From Paraburkholderia aspalathi (GTDB taxonomy: Bacteria > Pseudomonadota > Gammaproteobacteria > Burkholderiales > Burkholderiaceae), in NCBI RefSeq assembly GCF_900116445.1, contig NZ_FPBH01000005.1, positions 1-64,000 of the forward strand: a stretch of 64,000 nt of DNA, given 5' to 3'. The position numbers were made by a program, and so were the translations under genes. Below the pieces are notes generated by a model, which searched no databases, was not told the origin of the DNA, and saw nothing but the letters and a program-made list of their open reading frames with translations. Shown here one piece after another: positions 18,069-26,498 of this stretch (positions are counted from its first letter, which is position 1; each line of letters opens with the position of its first letter).

Positions 18069-18833
18069 GTGAATATAATTTTTGAGAACAAGGTTGCACT
18101 CGTCACGGGTGCAGGTTCTGGCCTTGGTTTGGCGACGGCGAAAGCATTTGCCTTGGCAGGGGCTTCCGTCGTGCTGGCAGACTGGGATAGAGAGAGCGTG
18201 GAGTCGGCGGCCGACGAACTGAAGGACCAAGGTTGTGCGGTCCTCGCTGTGCAGTGCGACGTGGCCGACGATGCACAGGTAGAGGCAATGGTCGCGCAAA
18301 CCGTGTCGACCTTTGGAAGATTGGATATCGCCTACAACAACGCTGGCGTCCAGAATGTCCTTGCTGAAACAGCCGATTCGACTCGATACGACTACGACCG
18401 CGTGATGTCAATCAATCTGGACGGTGTCTGGAGTTGCATGAAATTCGAATTGCAACAGATGCGCCGGCAGGGCAACGGTGCGATCGTCAACTGCTCGTCT
18501 TTGGGCGGCCTCGTCGGCGGCGCGGAGCGTGGCACCTATCACGCGGCGAAGCATGGTGTACTGGGGCTGACCAAGAGTGCTGCCCTTGAGTATGCGGCAC
18601 GAGGTATCCGGATCAACGCGATCTGCCCGGGTCTGTTCTGGACGCCGATGTCCGAGCAGATGGCGGCCTCCGGCCAGAGCGAAGCGCTTGATGCACTGCT
18701 GAAGGCGGTTCCAATGGGCAGATATGGGAAACCGGAAGAGATCGCCGACGTCGTTCTCTGGCTTTGCAGCGATGCTTCGAGCTATGTCACCGGTCAGTCC
18801 ATTTCCGTCGACGGTGGCTTCATCATGCGATGA
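18069..18833 (+). CDS. short-chain dehydrogenase/reductase (SDR)
   Basis: About 254 residues from the GTG at 18069, which has GAGGG eight bases upstream; the frame is open to a TTG at 18054. Classical SDR marks are TGAGSGLG (cofactor loop), an acidic ADWD after beta2 that favours NAD(H), NNAG, a catalytic Ser in NCSSLGG and Tyr/Lys in YHAAK, ending SYVTGQSISVDGGF. It follows the aldo/keto reductase gene and probably acts with it. The substrate cannot be inferred. Confidence 0.9.
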   Translation: MNIIFENKVALVTGAGSGLGLATAKAFALAGASVVLADWDRESVESAADELKDQGCAVLAVQCDVADDAQVEAMVAQTVSTFGRLDIAYNNAGVQNVLAETADSTRYDYDRVMSINLDGVWSCMKFELQQMRRQGNGAIVNCSSLGGLVGGAERGTYHAAKHGVLGLTKSAALEYAARGIRINAICPGLFWTPMSEQMAASGQSEALDALLKAVPMGRYGKPEEIADVVLWLCSDASSYVTGQSISVDGGFIMR

Positions 18834-18926
18834 GCGAGGGGCAGCGCTTCAAAGCGCGTACCTTGAAGGTGATCGGCAGCACGCGTCCCTGAGGAGATGG
18901 CCGTGCTGCCAGGGAAGTCGGTTACT

Positions 18927-19604
18927 TTACTTAGGCGGCGGCAGCGAAGGATCGAGCTTCGCCGATTCCTTGACGAGCTGTTCCGTCATCGCGGCCGCAA
19001 CCGGATTCGAGCCCTTGCCAGGCTTCGTGCTACTTTGGTCCGTGGCGACGCGAGCGGCCGACATATCCGGCGGAGGCAACGATGGATCGAGCTTCGCCGA
19101 TTCCCTGACCAGTTCGTCCGTTTCCGGTGTCGCGCCTCGAGTCGTTATCGCGCGATGGTCCACGCCGTCTTGTCCACGCTGGGCGCGCTGCGCCGGAGTC
19201 ACCTTCGGCGCACCCGAGTCCTGTACGTTCACCGACGCGACTGCCGTCGATGGCGCCTGCTTCGGTCGTGCTTCAGGTTTCGGTTGCGCAGTAACTTGTG
19301 CGGCGGCCGGGCCGGATGCGGGTGCTACTGCCAAAGCAGGAGCAGGAGCGGGAACCACCGGCTCCTGCGCATTGGCAGTGCTTTTTGTGATCGAACCGGA
19401 CGGCTGCGATTGGTCGATGCTGCCGGCCGTCACATGATCGCCTGGGCGCGAATCGACGACGGCAGGGGGTGCGGACTCATGCATGGCGCCCGTGAGTTCT
19501 GCCATTGAGCGGCGGTCCGCCTGAAGGAGCATCAGGTACGTGACCCCTACTGCTACGAGCAGGAGCCCTCCAACGATCATCAAAATCTTTCGGGTATTCA
19601 TCAT
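18927..19604 (-). CDS. membrane-anchored Pro/Ala-rich hypothetical protein with a duplicated C-terminal motif
   Basis: 225 residues from the ATG at 19604; the frame runs to 19742 but that part overlaps the neighbouring gene end. One transmembrane helix (ILMIVGGLLLVAVGVTYLML) follows a short basic start, then a long low-complexity periplasmic stretch rich in Pro, Ala and Gln. The sequence ELVRESAKLDPSLPPP occurs near the end and is repeated as QLVKESAKLDPSLPPP at the extreme C-terminus, with matching DNA repeats near 18932-18970 and 19069-19107. No enzymatic motif. Possibly an envelope tether or binding partner. Confidence 0.6.
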   Translation of the reverse strand: MMNTRKILMIVGGLLLVAVGVTYLMLLQADRRSMAELTGAMHESAPPAVVDSRPGDHVTAGSIDQSQPSGSITKSTANAQEPVVPAPAPALAVAPASGPAAAQVTAQPKPEARPKQAPSTAVASVNVQDSGAPKVTPAQRAQRGQDGVDHRAITTRGATPETDELVRESAKLDPSLPPPDMSAARVATDQSSTKPGKGSNPVAAAMTEQLVKESAKLDPSLPPPK

Positions 19605-19677
19605 ACTTACTGACCGAGCCTGCAAACGACGTGAGATGGTCATGGTAAACCATTGATCGTAGCATTTGTCAGACGAA

Positions 19678-20685
19678 TCAACGTACGAGGAATCCATACT
19701 TGAGCGGATCGCGCTCGTCGATGATCCAGTTGGCGAATCCACAAACGTAGGCTGAGCCTTCGATCTCGGGGATCACGGCGGGGAATTCACCGAGCTGCGT
19801 TTCACCGACAACACGCGCACGAAACACCGTGCCGATGATCGATTCATTCACGAGTACGTCGTCTCGCCCAATCTCGCCACGCAGATACAGTTGCGCCACG
19901 CGGCCTGCGCTGCCCGAACCCGTCGGAGAACGGTCCACTTCCCGATCCGCGAAAATGCAGCAGTTCGCCTGAGTGGATTCGGGAAATCTCGGCGCGCCGT
20001 GAATAATGGTGCCGTAGATATGATTGATTTCCGGAATCTGCGGATGCACGAGGGAAAACGCGCGATTAGCGGCGATCTTCACTTCCGCACCGAATTGCTT
20101 GAGCGCTTCGACCGACGACTCACGAATCGCGAGGCCGTGCGGTGCGCCGTCCGTGTAGAAATAGAACGCCCCACCGAACGCGATATCTCCCGTCACCGTT
20201 CCGTAGGTCGGCGTCTCGACACTCACGTCGCGCTTGTAAATGAACGATGGCACGTTAATGAATCGCACACCGTTGGCGTGCATGCCGTCCCACTTGACGA
20301 ACGCTTCGATAAAACCACACGGTGCGTCGATGCCGACACGCGTCTCGGGTGATTCACGCTGCACCCAACCGAGCTCCACCGCAGCCGTTGCCAGTGCGAT
20401 CACGCCATGTCCGCAGTGGTCGCTATATCCTTCGTTATGCAGGAAGATGACGCCGAAATCAGCTGTGGGTGAAACGGGCGGCGTCAGATAGCCCCCGTAC
20501 ATATCCGCGTGTCCGCGCGGTTCGAACATCAGGGCCTGGCGAATATTGTCAGCATGTTCGCGTACCCAGGCACGGCGCTCCACGATCGAATTGCCCTGCA
20601 GGCGGGGAAGACCCGAGGTGACGATCCGGAACGGCTCTCCGCCGGTATGGACTTCGACGGTACTGATTGTGCGAGTGACCTGCAT
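19678..20685 (-). CDS. second proline racemase-family trans-3-hydroxy-L-proline dehydratase (Cys/Thr type)
   Basis: 335 residues, aligned without gaps to the 7048-8055 protein and identical at most positions by eye. Cys91 (DHCGHG) and Thr255 (DRSPTGSGSAG) give the same Cys/Thr active site, so dehydration rather than epimerisation is expected. It has its own surroundings: no reductase or transporter of the hydroxyproline module is adjacent, and the start is 267 bases downstream of nothing recognisable. It could be a redundant copy, or specialised for a related hydroxyproline such as a methylated or betaine form. Confidence 0.84.
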   Translation of the reverse strand: MQVTRTISTVEVHTGGEPFRIVTSGLPRLQGNSIVERRAWVREHADNIRQALMFEPRGHADMYGGYLTPPVSPTADFGVIFLHNEGYSDHCGHGVIALATAAVELGWVQRESPETRVGIDAPCGFIEAFVKWDGMHANGVRFINVPSFIYKRDVSVETPTYGTVTGDIAFGGAFYFYTDGAPHGLAIRESSVEALKQFGAEVKIAANRAFSLVHPQIPEINHIYGTIIHGAPRFPESTQANCCIFADREVDRSPTGSGSAGRVAQLYLRGEIGRDDVLVNESIIGTVFRARVVGETQLGEFPAVIPEIEGSAYVCGFANWIIDERDPLKYGFLVR

Positions 20686-20998
20686 ATCCTTTATCCTCCA
20701 CGTGATGTCTGCGCGCCGCTACGAACGCCATGCGGCGTACGTTATGCTGCCACGGGCTCAAGCAGTTGTCCTGCCTGTTTGACGCAGACTCCGGCCTTGA
20801 TCACCATCGGGAATCCGGGTGGTGGCAGCGAGGTTAGTGCCATGAGTCGTGGTCCTCACCCGGGCGGATGGTAGCGGGAGTATGCACTTCCTGATCCACG
20901 AAGCTGGAATCGCATGGAATCTGCAGAAAGTGTTCGTTTCGTGGTCGCGTGTCGAAGATCGCAACGCTGCACGTAATAGCGAGGTGAACGTGCAGGAA
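20686..20998. other. intergenic, possible 33-residue relic
   Basis: About 310 bases between the second dehydratase and the reductase gene. The minus strand has a 33-codon frame (about 20741-20842, ATG start, product containing PPPGFPMVIKAGVCVKQAG) that looks like the tail of a larger protein. I cannot identify it and do not call it a gene. Confidence 0.35.
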
Positions 20999-21952
20999 TT
21001 AAAGGTCGATTACCAGTTCGTCAGATTTTGCGCGCGACACGCAGATCATCAGCGATTTGCTGGACATCTGCTCGTGTTCACTCAACACGTAGTCGCGATG
21101 CTCGACTTCGCCCGATAACACCCCCACCTCGCAACTGCGGCACAGTCCTTCCCGGCAGGAAAACGGTGGGCAGACGCCGTGACGTTCGAGGCTCTCCAGA
21201 ATCGACTCGCTGGGTTCGACCACGCATCGCATCCCGAGCTTTGCAAGCACGATCGTGAATGCCCGCTCGCTCCTGTCGGCGACTTGCACGGGCGATGCGG
21301 TAAACCGCTCGAAATGCAGATTCTCGCGCGGTATGCCGGACTGCTGGCCGTGATGCGATACGGCGTCCATCAGTCCACCCGGTCCGCAACAATAGACGTG
21401 CTCGCCAGGTTTTATGTCACCGATCAAGGTCTGAATGTCAGGCGTCCCACTGGCTGATTCGTCGTTGGCGTGCACATGAACCTTGCCACCGAAAGCGCGC
21501 AATTCGTCGAGGTACGCCGCACACATCCGCGACCGCACGCAATAGTGCAATTGCCAGGGTACGGCATGGCGCACACACCATCGGATCATGCTGAGGATAG
21601 GCGTGATGCCTATACCGCCTGCAATGAAACGATGAGATGTCGCCTCGCGTGACAAACCGAACAACGTGCGAGGCTCACTGATCGTGAGCAAGTCGCCTTC
21701 GCGAAGCGATGTGTGCAGATAACTCGACCCACCGCGCGATGTCGCGGAAAGCCCGACGCCCAGACGATAACGATCTGTTTCTGACGCATCATTGCAGAGC
21801 GAATATTGTCGCGTGAGGCCGCCGGCCAGATGGACATCGATATGAGCACCGGGCTCGAAAGGGACAAGCGTTGCGCCGTCTGCTGCCCGCAATTCGATGC
21901 CCAGAATCCCTTCCGCTTCGCGCGTCAGCTGCGTTACTTTCACCTGAATCAT
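20999..21952 (-). CDS. VanB-like oxygenase reductase (FMN/NAD plus 2Fe-2S)
   Basis: 317 residues from the ATG at 21952; the longer frame would run into the Rieske gene. The order is a flavin-binding barrel (QYSLCND, the RxYS-type motif), an NAD domain (GGIGITPILSMIRW) and a C-terminal plant-type ferredoxin with CREGLCRSCEVGVLSG, then a final conserved Cys in LMICVSRA. This is the phthalate/vanillate oxygenase reductase class. It starts one base after the stop of the Rieske oxygenase gene and supplies its electrons. Confidence 0.9.
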   Translation of the reverse strand: MIQVKVTQLTREAEGILGIELRAADGATLVPFEPGAHIDVHLAGGLTRQYSLCNDASETDRYRLGVGLSATSRGGSSYLHTSLREGDLLTISEPRTLFGLSREATSHRFIAGGIGITPILSMIRWCVRHAVPWQLHYCVRSRMCAAYLDELRAFGGKVHVHANDESASGTPDIQTLIGDIKPGEHVYCCGPGGLMDAVSHHGQQSGIPRENLHFERFTASPVQVADRSERAFTIVLAKLGMRCVVEPSESILESLERHGVCPPFSCREGLCRSCEVGVLSGEVEHRDYVLSEHEQMSSKSLMICVSRAKSDELVIDL

Positions 21953-21953
21953 C

Positions 21954-23003
21954 TCAGGCTCCTCGCACTGCTTCCGGCATCTGCCGTTTCTCTTCTTCAA
22001 GCCGTTGATTGACTGTCCAGCGGAACTGGGACAGTGCAGCGTCGATGCCAAACGGCATCATCCTGAAGCCAGGATCCAGTGCAAGATTCTTCTGCTGCGC
22101 AGTGATGATGTCGCGGTCCTCGTCGAATGCATCGACAACCGCCTGATGGATCGCTCGCGTGACCTCGGGCTGATCAATTGCAAAGTTGTGCGGATGGCCG
22201 AAGAAGTAGTGAGTGGAGTTTTCCGTTTCGGGCGTGAGCGCCTGGCAACCACGGAATTCTGCTGCGTCGACACGTGCACCCTCTTGCGCGCCGGTACCGA
22301 CCGGCGCCATGCCGGAATCCATTCGCAGAATCGCTGGAATCGTGAAATCGTAGAAATTCCAACGGTCGACCTTGCCAGGCCAGTTCTTGACGGCCGCGGC
22401 GAACGGAGGCGCATCCGTATTCAACGTCCATCGCGTGATGCGAACGCCGCCATCGATCCGCTCAACGTTGGGCTGTACCTTTGCATAGTCTTCGGGGCCG
22501 CCTAGCGTGGTTGGATGCACGAACGGCAAATGCGAGAAGTCCAGCAGGTTGTCGCAGATCAACAGGTAGTTCACGTTGTAGTGAATGTAGCCGGGCAAGC
22601 TGCGCCACTGCGGATCGTCGAGCCAATGGGTATCAGGAATGCTCTCTGGGTCGGCAAGCAAAGGATCGCCCATCCAGATCCAGATCCAGCGGTGCCGTTC
22701 GACAACCGGAAACGTTCGAACCTTCGCCTGCGGCGGAATGCGCTGTTGGGCAGGCGCTTCAACACAGGTTCCAGTGCTGTCGAACTTCAGACCGTGATAC
22801 ATGCAGCGGACGCAATCGCCTTCGCGCCGGCCAACCGACAGCGGCGCGCCGCGATGGCAGCAACGATCCTCGAGCGCAACGACACCGCCGCCTTCCTCGC
22901 GATACAGCAGAACCGGGATACCGGTAATGACGCGAGCGAACAGCGCTTCGCTTTCCACCTCATGCGACCAGGCGGCTACGTACCACGTGTTTCTGATAAA
23001 CAT
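21954..23003 (-). CDS. VanA-like Rieske non-haem iron oxygenase (aromatic O-demethylase type)
   Basis: 349 residues from the ATG at 23003 (GGAG six bases upstream, product MFIRNTWYVAAWSHEV, the usual VanA-type start). The Rieske motif is CCHRGAPLSVGRREGDC followed by MYHG, giving the two Cys and two His cluster ligands. The mononuclear iron site is NLLDFSHLPFVH, with His-x4-His. This family removes O-methyl groups from vanillate-like acids or hydroxylates similar aromatics. It forms a two-gene operon with the reductase and is divergent from a LysR regulator. Confidence 0.9.
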   Translation of the reverse strand: MFIRNTWYVAAWSHEVESEALFARVITGIPVLLYREEGGGVVALEDRCCHRGAPLSVGRREGDCVRCMYHGLKFDSTGTCVEAPAQQRIPPQAKVRTFPVVERHRWIWIWMGDPLLADPESIPDTHWLDDPQWRSLPGYIHYNVNYLLICDNLLDFSHLPFVHPTTLGGPEDYAKVQPNVERIDGGVRITRWTLNTDAPPFAAAVKNWPGKVDRWNFYDFTIPAILRMDSGMAPVGTGAQEGARVDAAEFRGCQALTPETENSTHYFFGHPHNFAIDQPEVTRAIHQAVVDAFDEDRDIITAQQKNLALDPGFRMMPFGIDAALSQFRWTVNQRLEEEKRQMPEAVRGA

Positions 23004-23043
23004 CCTTGTCTCCATCATGTGGGTGCGGCCTATCGTTGGCACG

Positions 23044-23055
23044 CTTGACCTCAAG
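23044..23055. promoter_or_regulatory. CTTGA-CC-TCAAG inverted repeat, candidate LysR operator
   Basis: A symmetric element with five-base arms and a two-base spacer in the 109-base gap between the divergent Rieske oxygenase and LysR starts. It lies 41 bases from the oxygenase ATG. The role as operator is inferred from symmetry and position. Confidence 0.35.
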
Positions 23056-23112
23056 ATAGATTCGGCACCATCATGCGTCAAGCCAATGGGACTAATGCAA
23101 GGAATGCACGCC

Positions 23113-24039
23113 GTGCATATACGTGATCTCGACCTGAATCTGCTCGTGGTGTTCGACGCGCTGCTTCGCGAACGCAGCGTGACTCGAGCGGCATCCGAAG
23201 TGGGGCTGTCACAGGGCGCTATGAGCCATGCGTTGAATCGCTTGCGAGCGTTTTTTGAGGACCCTCTATTCGTCAAGACGCCATCGGGCATGGAGCCGAC
23301 GCCGAAAGCAACCATGCTTGGCGTTTCGATCGTTGAAGTCATGACGACCTTGCGTCAGGACGTCGTCTCGCAGGCGCGCTTTGATCCCTCGACGGCGCGG
23401 CGCACCTTCGTACTTTGCATGACGGACATGGGCGAACTGGTATTTCTGCCACCGCTCATCCGAAGGTTGCGAGAGGAGGCGCCAAACTGCACGCTGCGAT
23501 CCGTGCAAGTCCCGATCGAACAGATCGAGGGGTTGCTTGCGTCTGGAGAAGTGGATCTCGCGTTGGGGTCGATCCGTGCCGCGCCTGATGATCTCTACCA
23601 GCAACAACTCTTCTTGCACTCTTTCGTGACGATGGTGAGCGTGCGAAACAAGCTAATCGGCGAATCGATTACGCGTGAACAGTTCGAAACGATGCCGCAG
23701 ATTGTCGTTTCCCTGACTGGGCGCGCGGGTGCGGCTTATGACAGCGCGTTCGACGAGTACGGCATCAATCGAAATGTTTATCTGACCACACCGCACTTCC
23801 TGGTCGTGCCACTACTGATCGACGAACATCCCGAACTGATCGCCACGGTGCCACTGGAGCTTGGGAATGTCTTCGCCAAACTCGGGACCGTCAAGATTGT
23901 TCCGCCGCCGGTGCCGCTTCCACCGTTTGCGCTTCGCCAGCTCTGGCATCCTCGATTTCACGACGAACCGGCGAACATCTGGCTTCGACAACTTATCAAG
24001 CGTACGTTTGAGCACTATCCGGACTTACCGGCGAGATAG
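23113..24039 (+). CDS. LysR-family regulator (NodD/PcpR-like), divergent from the Rieske oxygenase
   Basis: About 308 residues from the GTG at 23113 (AAGGA nine bases upstream); in-frame ATGs at 23104 and 23095 are alternatives. The product starts HIRDLDLNLLVVFDALLRE, then SVTRAASEVGLSQGAMSHALNRLR, the HTH signature of the NodD-like LysR branch, which governs aromatic catabolism in many proteobacteria. The C-terminal effector domain is complete. Its head-to-head position with the VanAB-like operon makes it the probable activator, responding to the aromatic substrate. Confidence 0.88.
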   Translation: MHIRDLDLNLLVVFDALLRERSVTRAASEVGLSQGAMSHALNRLRAFFEDPLFVKTPSGMEPTPKATMLGVSIVEVMTTLRQDVVSQARFDPSTARRTFVLCMTDMGELVFLPPLIRRLREEAPNCTLRSVQVPIEQIEGLLASGEVDLALGSIRAAPDDLYQQQLFLHSFVTMVSVRNKLIGESITREQFETMPQIVVSLTGRAGAAYDSAFDEYGINRNVYLTTPHFLVVPLLIDEHPELIATVPLELGNVFAKLGTVKIVPPPVPLPPFALRQLWHPRFHDEPANIWLRQLIKRTFEHYPDLPAR

Positions 24040-24245
24040 TGACTGACTGGGGACGCGGGTATTCATGGTTATTGTTGATACTGGATTGTATGGACGGAAC
24101 GCTCTTGGTCCATCGACGCGATGTCAGCGGCTGTCAACAGTTGGCCTTTCCCTAAAGCGGCCATTCATGCGCTGCGGTCCAGCATCTACTCGGATGCTTT
24201 CCGAGCCCTCGACCCTTTCCAGAAGGAAGATCGCACACCGCGCGG

Positions 24246-24989
24246 TCATCCTTTTGAGGATAAAGGCGCAACCAGCGCGCCCTTGGCGCCATGAGTGCAA
24301 ATGGCATTGGCCACGAAGCCGCTTTCAATCATTGTGCGCAAGAACACGCTTAGAAACTCTGCACCAGCGGGACGCCCCTTTGGTATGCCCATCGCTTGCT
24401 CAATGACCATGAAACGGCCTTCCAGCAATCGCAGCCCGGTCACTCTTTCGGCATCGCTCATTAGCTGCTGCTTCACTCCGGCAGCAACGCCATAGCCGTC
24501 GGCAAGCATCATGTCCACAACGCCAGGCGATGTCGGTGACCTGACGAGCGTTGCTTTCGTCATGGTCCGCGTCAAGAACAGGTCATAAGCGCTACCCCTG
24601 CCGACGACGACCGTGTTCCAGGATTGATCCACTTCATCGTTCGACCTGATTGGCGAGTCCTCGCGCACGAGGTAAGCCCCTTCGATGATGATGTACGGGA
24701 AGGTTTGCTCAATGCCCTTGCCCCGTATCGGGTCTCGCGCGACGAATGCAACGTCCCACTCGTTCTGCTCAAGAGCGGCTACTACCTTGCCTGCCGCGTC
24801 GTACGGGACTAAATCAACCGACACACCTAGCTGCCTGGCGAGCGCTCGGGCTAGATCGACGGAGATACCCTTGGGTTCGTGGGTAGCGGCGTCCTTGTTC
24901 GCCAGGATGGGATTGCCGTAGTTAATTGCGGCACGAAGGCGACCGTTCGGCGCCAGATCGGCCAACACGTCTTGAGTAACAGGAATCAT
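24246..24989 (-). CDS. family 3 solute-binding-protein fold without a signal peptide
   Basis: 247 residues from the ATG at 24989. It has the type II binding-protein pattern of the amino-acid family: LRAAINYGNPILA, PKGISVDLARALARQLGVSVDLVPYD, VVAALEQNEWDVAFVA and a second lobe with VVVGRGSAYDLFLTR. There is no hydrophobic leader in any in-frame extension, so the protein should stay in the cytoplasm. It follows the 2HCT transporter gene by 49 bases on the same strand. It may be a sensor or an enzyme built on this fold, as cyclohexadienyl dehydratase is, rather than a transport component. Confidence 0.72.
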   Translation of the reverse strand: MIPVTQDVLADLAPNGRLRAAINYGNPILANKDAATHEPKGISVDLARALARQLGVSVDLVPYDAAGKVVAALEQNEWDVAFVARDPIRGKGIEQTFPYIIIEGAYLVREDSPIRSNDEVDQSWNTVVVGRGSAYDLFLTRTMTKATLVRSPTSPGVVDMMLADGYGVAAGVKQQLMSDAERVTGLRLLEGRFMVIEQAMGIPKGRPAGAEFLSVFLRTMIESGFVANAICTHGAKGALVAPLSSKG

Positions 24990-25038
24990 GGTCGAGGAAA
25001 GTAGTGTCTTGAAGGTGAAAGCGCCATCAGCAACTCGA

Positions 25039-26385
25039 TCAGTGCAGCCTTGACAGTACAAGCAGCGTTACAGTGACTGTCAGCGCGCCTCCAATCCGCG
25101 TCGCGATCTGTGCAAAAGGCATCAAAGCCATCCGGTTGCACGCCGTCAGGATCGCTACGTCGCCAGTACCACCCTGTCCGCTGTGGCAGGCGTTGACGAT
25201 CGCTGCATCGATCGGATACATCCCGAGCTTTTTCCCTACTACGAAGCCGGTGGCCATCAAGGTTGCGACCGTACAGACAATCGTGATTACGTTCGGCACG
25301 TTAATCGCGGCCATCAATTTGTCCCATGGTGTCATCGCCGTGCCGATCGCGAACAACAACGGATAGGTCACTGCTGTCGAAAAGAACTGGTAGACGATGC
25401 GGGCACCGCCTTGCAGATTCGGAGACACGAAGCGCCCGATCTTGATAAAGACCGCCACGAACAGCATCGCAACAGGCGCAGGCAAACCCAGCAGGCGGTG
25501 ACACAACAGCCCCACCAGGTAGAGCGATATCGCAGTGATCGCTGCCGCCGCGACGGTGTTGACATCCGGCGCACTAGGAATCTCTTCTTTCGGAGCATCG
25601 CTATGTCGATCCGCCTCGGGCTGGAGCATGCCGTTGCCAGTCAGGTGCGGCTTTTTTTCACCGAGCCAGCTCAGCAGACCGGAGAACAGGATCGCGGAAA
25701 GACTGCCGATCATCACTGACGGCAACACCTGGGCGAACACCGGACCCTGCGCGACGTTCAGAATTTCGGAGTAGCCCATTGACAGCGGTATTGCACCTTC
25801 GCCGACACCGCCAGCCATAATGGGAACAACGATGTATAGCAGCGTGTGCTGTGTACCGAGACCCAATGCAGTACCCACTGCCGTTCCTACGATGCCGGCC
25901 ATCACGGACCCCGTTGCCAGCGGGACAAAGATCTTCACAAAGCCACGGATCAACACATACCGATCCATGCTGAAAATACTGCCAACAATGATCGATGCAA
26001 TGAACAGATACATGAAGTTGCTGACGTTGGTGAACGTAGTCACCATGGTCAGCAGTTTGACCGGAAGCAGATGGTGAAACGCAAGCGCTGAGGGCAGGAA
26101 TGTCGCCACGATTGCTCCCGCGCCGATCTTCCGGAAGAACGGCAGGCGCTTGCCAATTTCCGCGCACGTGAAACCACATACAACAAGTACCGCGATTGCC
26201 ATCGAGATCTCGCCGGGAACCTTCCCCGTAACCACGAACGCGATAATCAGACCGACCAGAAGTACGTAAATAGGCAAAGGAATGATGCCGACGCGCAGCT
26301 CCACGATGGCCCACCATCCGTTCGGCCAGAATGGAACGCGCTCTGCTTTCCGAGCTTCCATCGACAATTCACCATTGCGTTCCAT
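25039..26385 (-). CDS. 2-hydroxycarboxylate transporter (2HCT) family Na+/H+ symporter
   Basis: 448 residues (ATG 26385; an ATG at 26361 is also possible) with about eleven membrane segments. The two diagnostic re-entrant loops of the CitS/MleP family are present: GGVGEGAIPLS in the first half and GQGGTGDVAIL in the second. Family members import citrate, malate, lactate or similar acids with Na+ or H+. It lies in the AcnD-lactonase-PrpF operon, so a tricarboxylate or hydroxy-acid substrate that these enzymes process is likely. Confidence 0.9.
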   Translation of the reverse strand: MERNGELSMEARKAERVPFWPNGWWAIVELRVGIIPLPIYVLLVGLIIAFVVTGKVPGEISMAIAVLVVCGFTCAEIGKRLPFFRKIGAGAIVATFLPSALAFHHLLPVKLLTMVTTFTNVSNFMYLFIASIIVGSIFSMDRYVLIRGFVKIFVPLATGSVMAGIVGTAVGTALGLGTQHTLLYIVVPIMAGGVGEGAIPLSMGYSEILNVAQGPVFAQVLPSVMIGSLSAILFSGLLSWLGEKKPHLTGNGMLQPEADRHSDAPKEEIPSAPDVNTVAAAAITAISLYLVGLLCHRLLGLPAPVAMLFVAVFIKIGRFVSPNLQGGARIVYQFFSTAVTYPLLFAIGTAMTPWDKLMAAINVPNVITIVCTVATLMATGFVVGKKLGMYPIDAAIVNACHSGQGGTGDVAILTACNRMALMPFAQIATRIGGALTVTVTLLVLSRLH

Positions 26386-26498
26386 GCGGTGTCTCCGTAG
26401 TCATACTAAGTATGGATCGGTCTTATGCGCCGATTCGTTAATGTGGACATTGCGGGCGAGGGGCACAGCGCCCACGGGAAGCGCTGTATAAGGGAGAG

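Noticed and set aside
17280-18299. 339-codon minus-strand ORF opposite the aldo/keto reductase and SDR genes
   Set aside because: Antisense shadow spanning two genes, with no motif and no start signal.
20741-20842. 33-codon minus-strand ORF with a protein-tail-like sequence
   Set aside because: Too short to identify and without clear start support; mentioned only in the gap entry.
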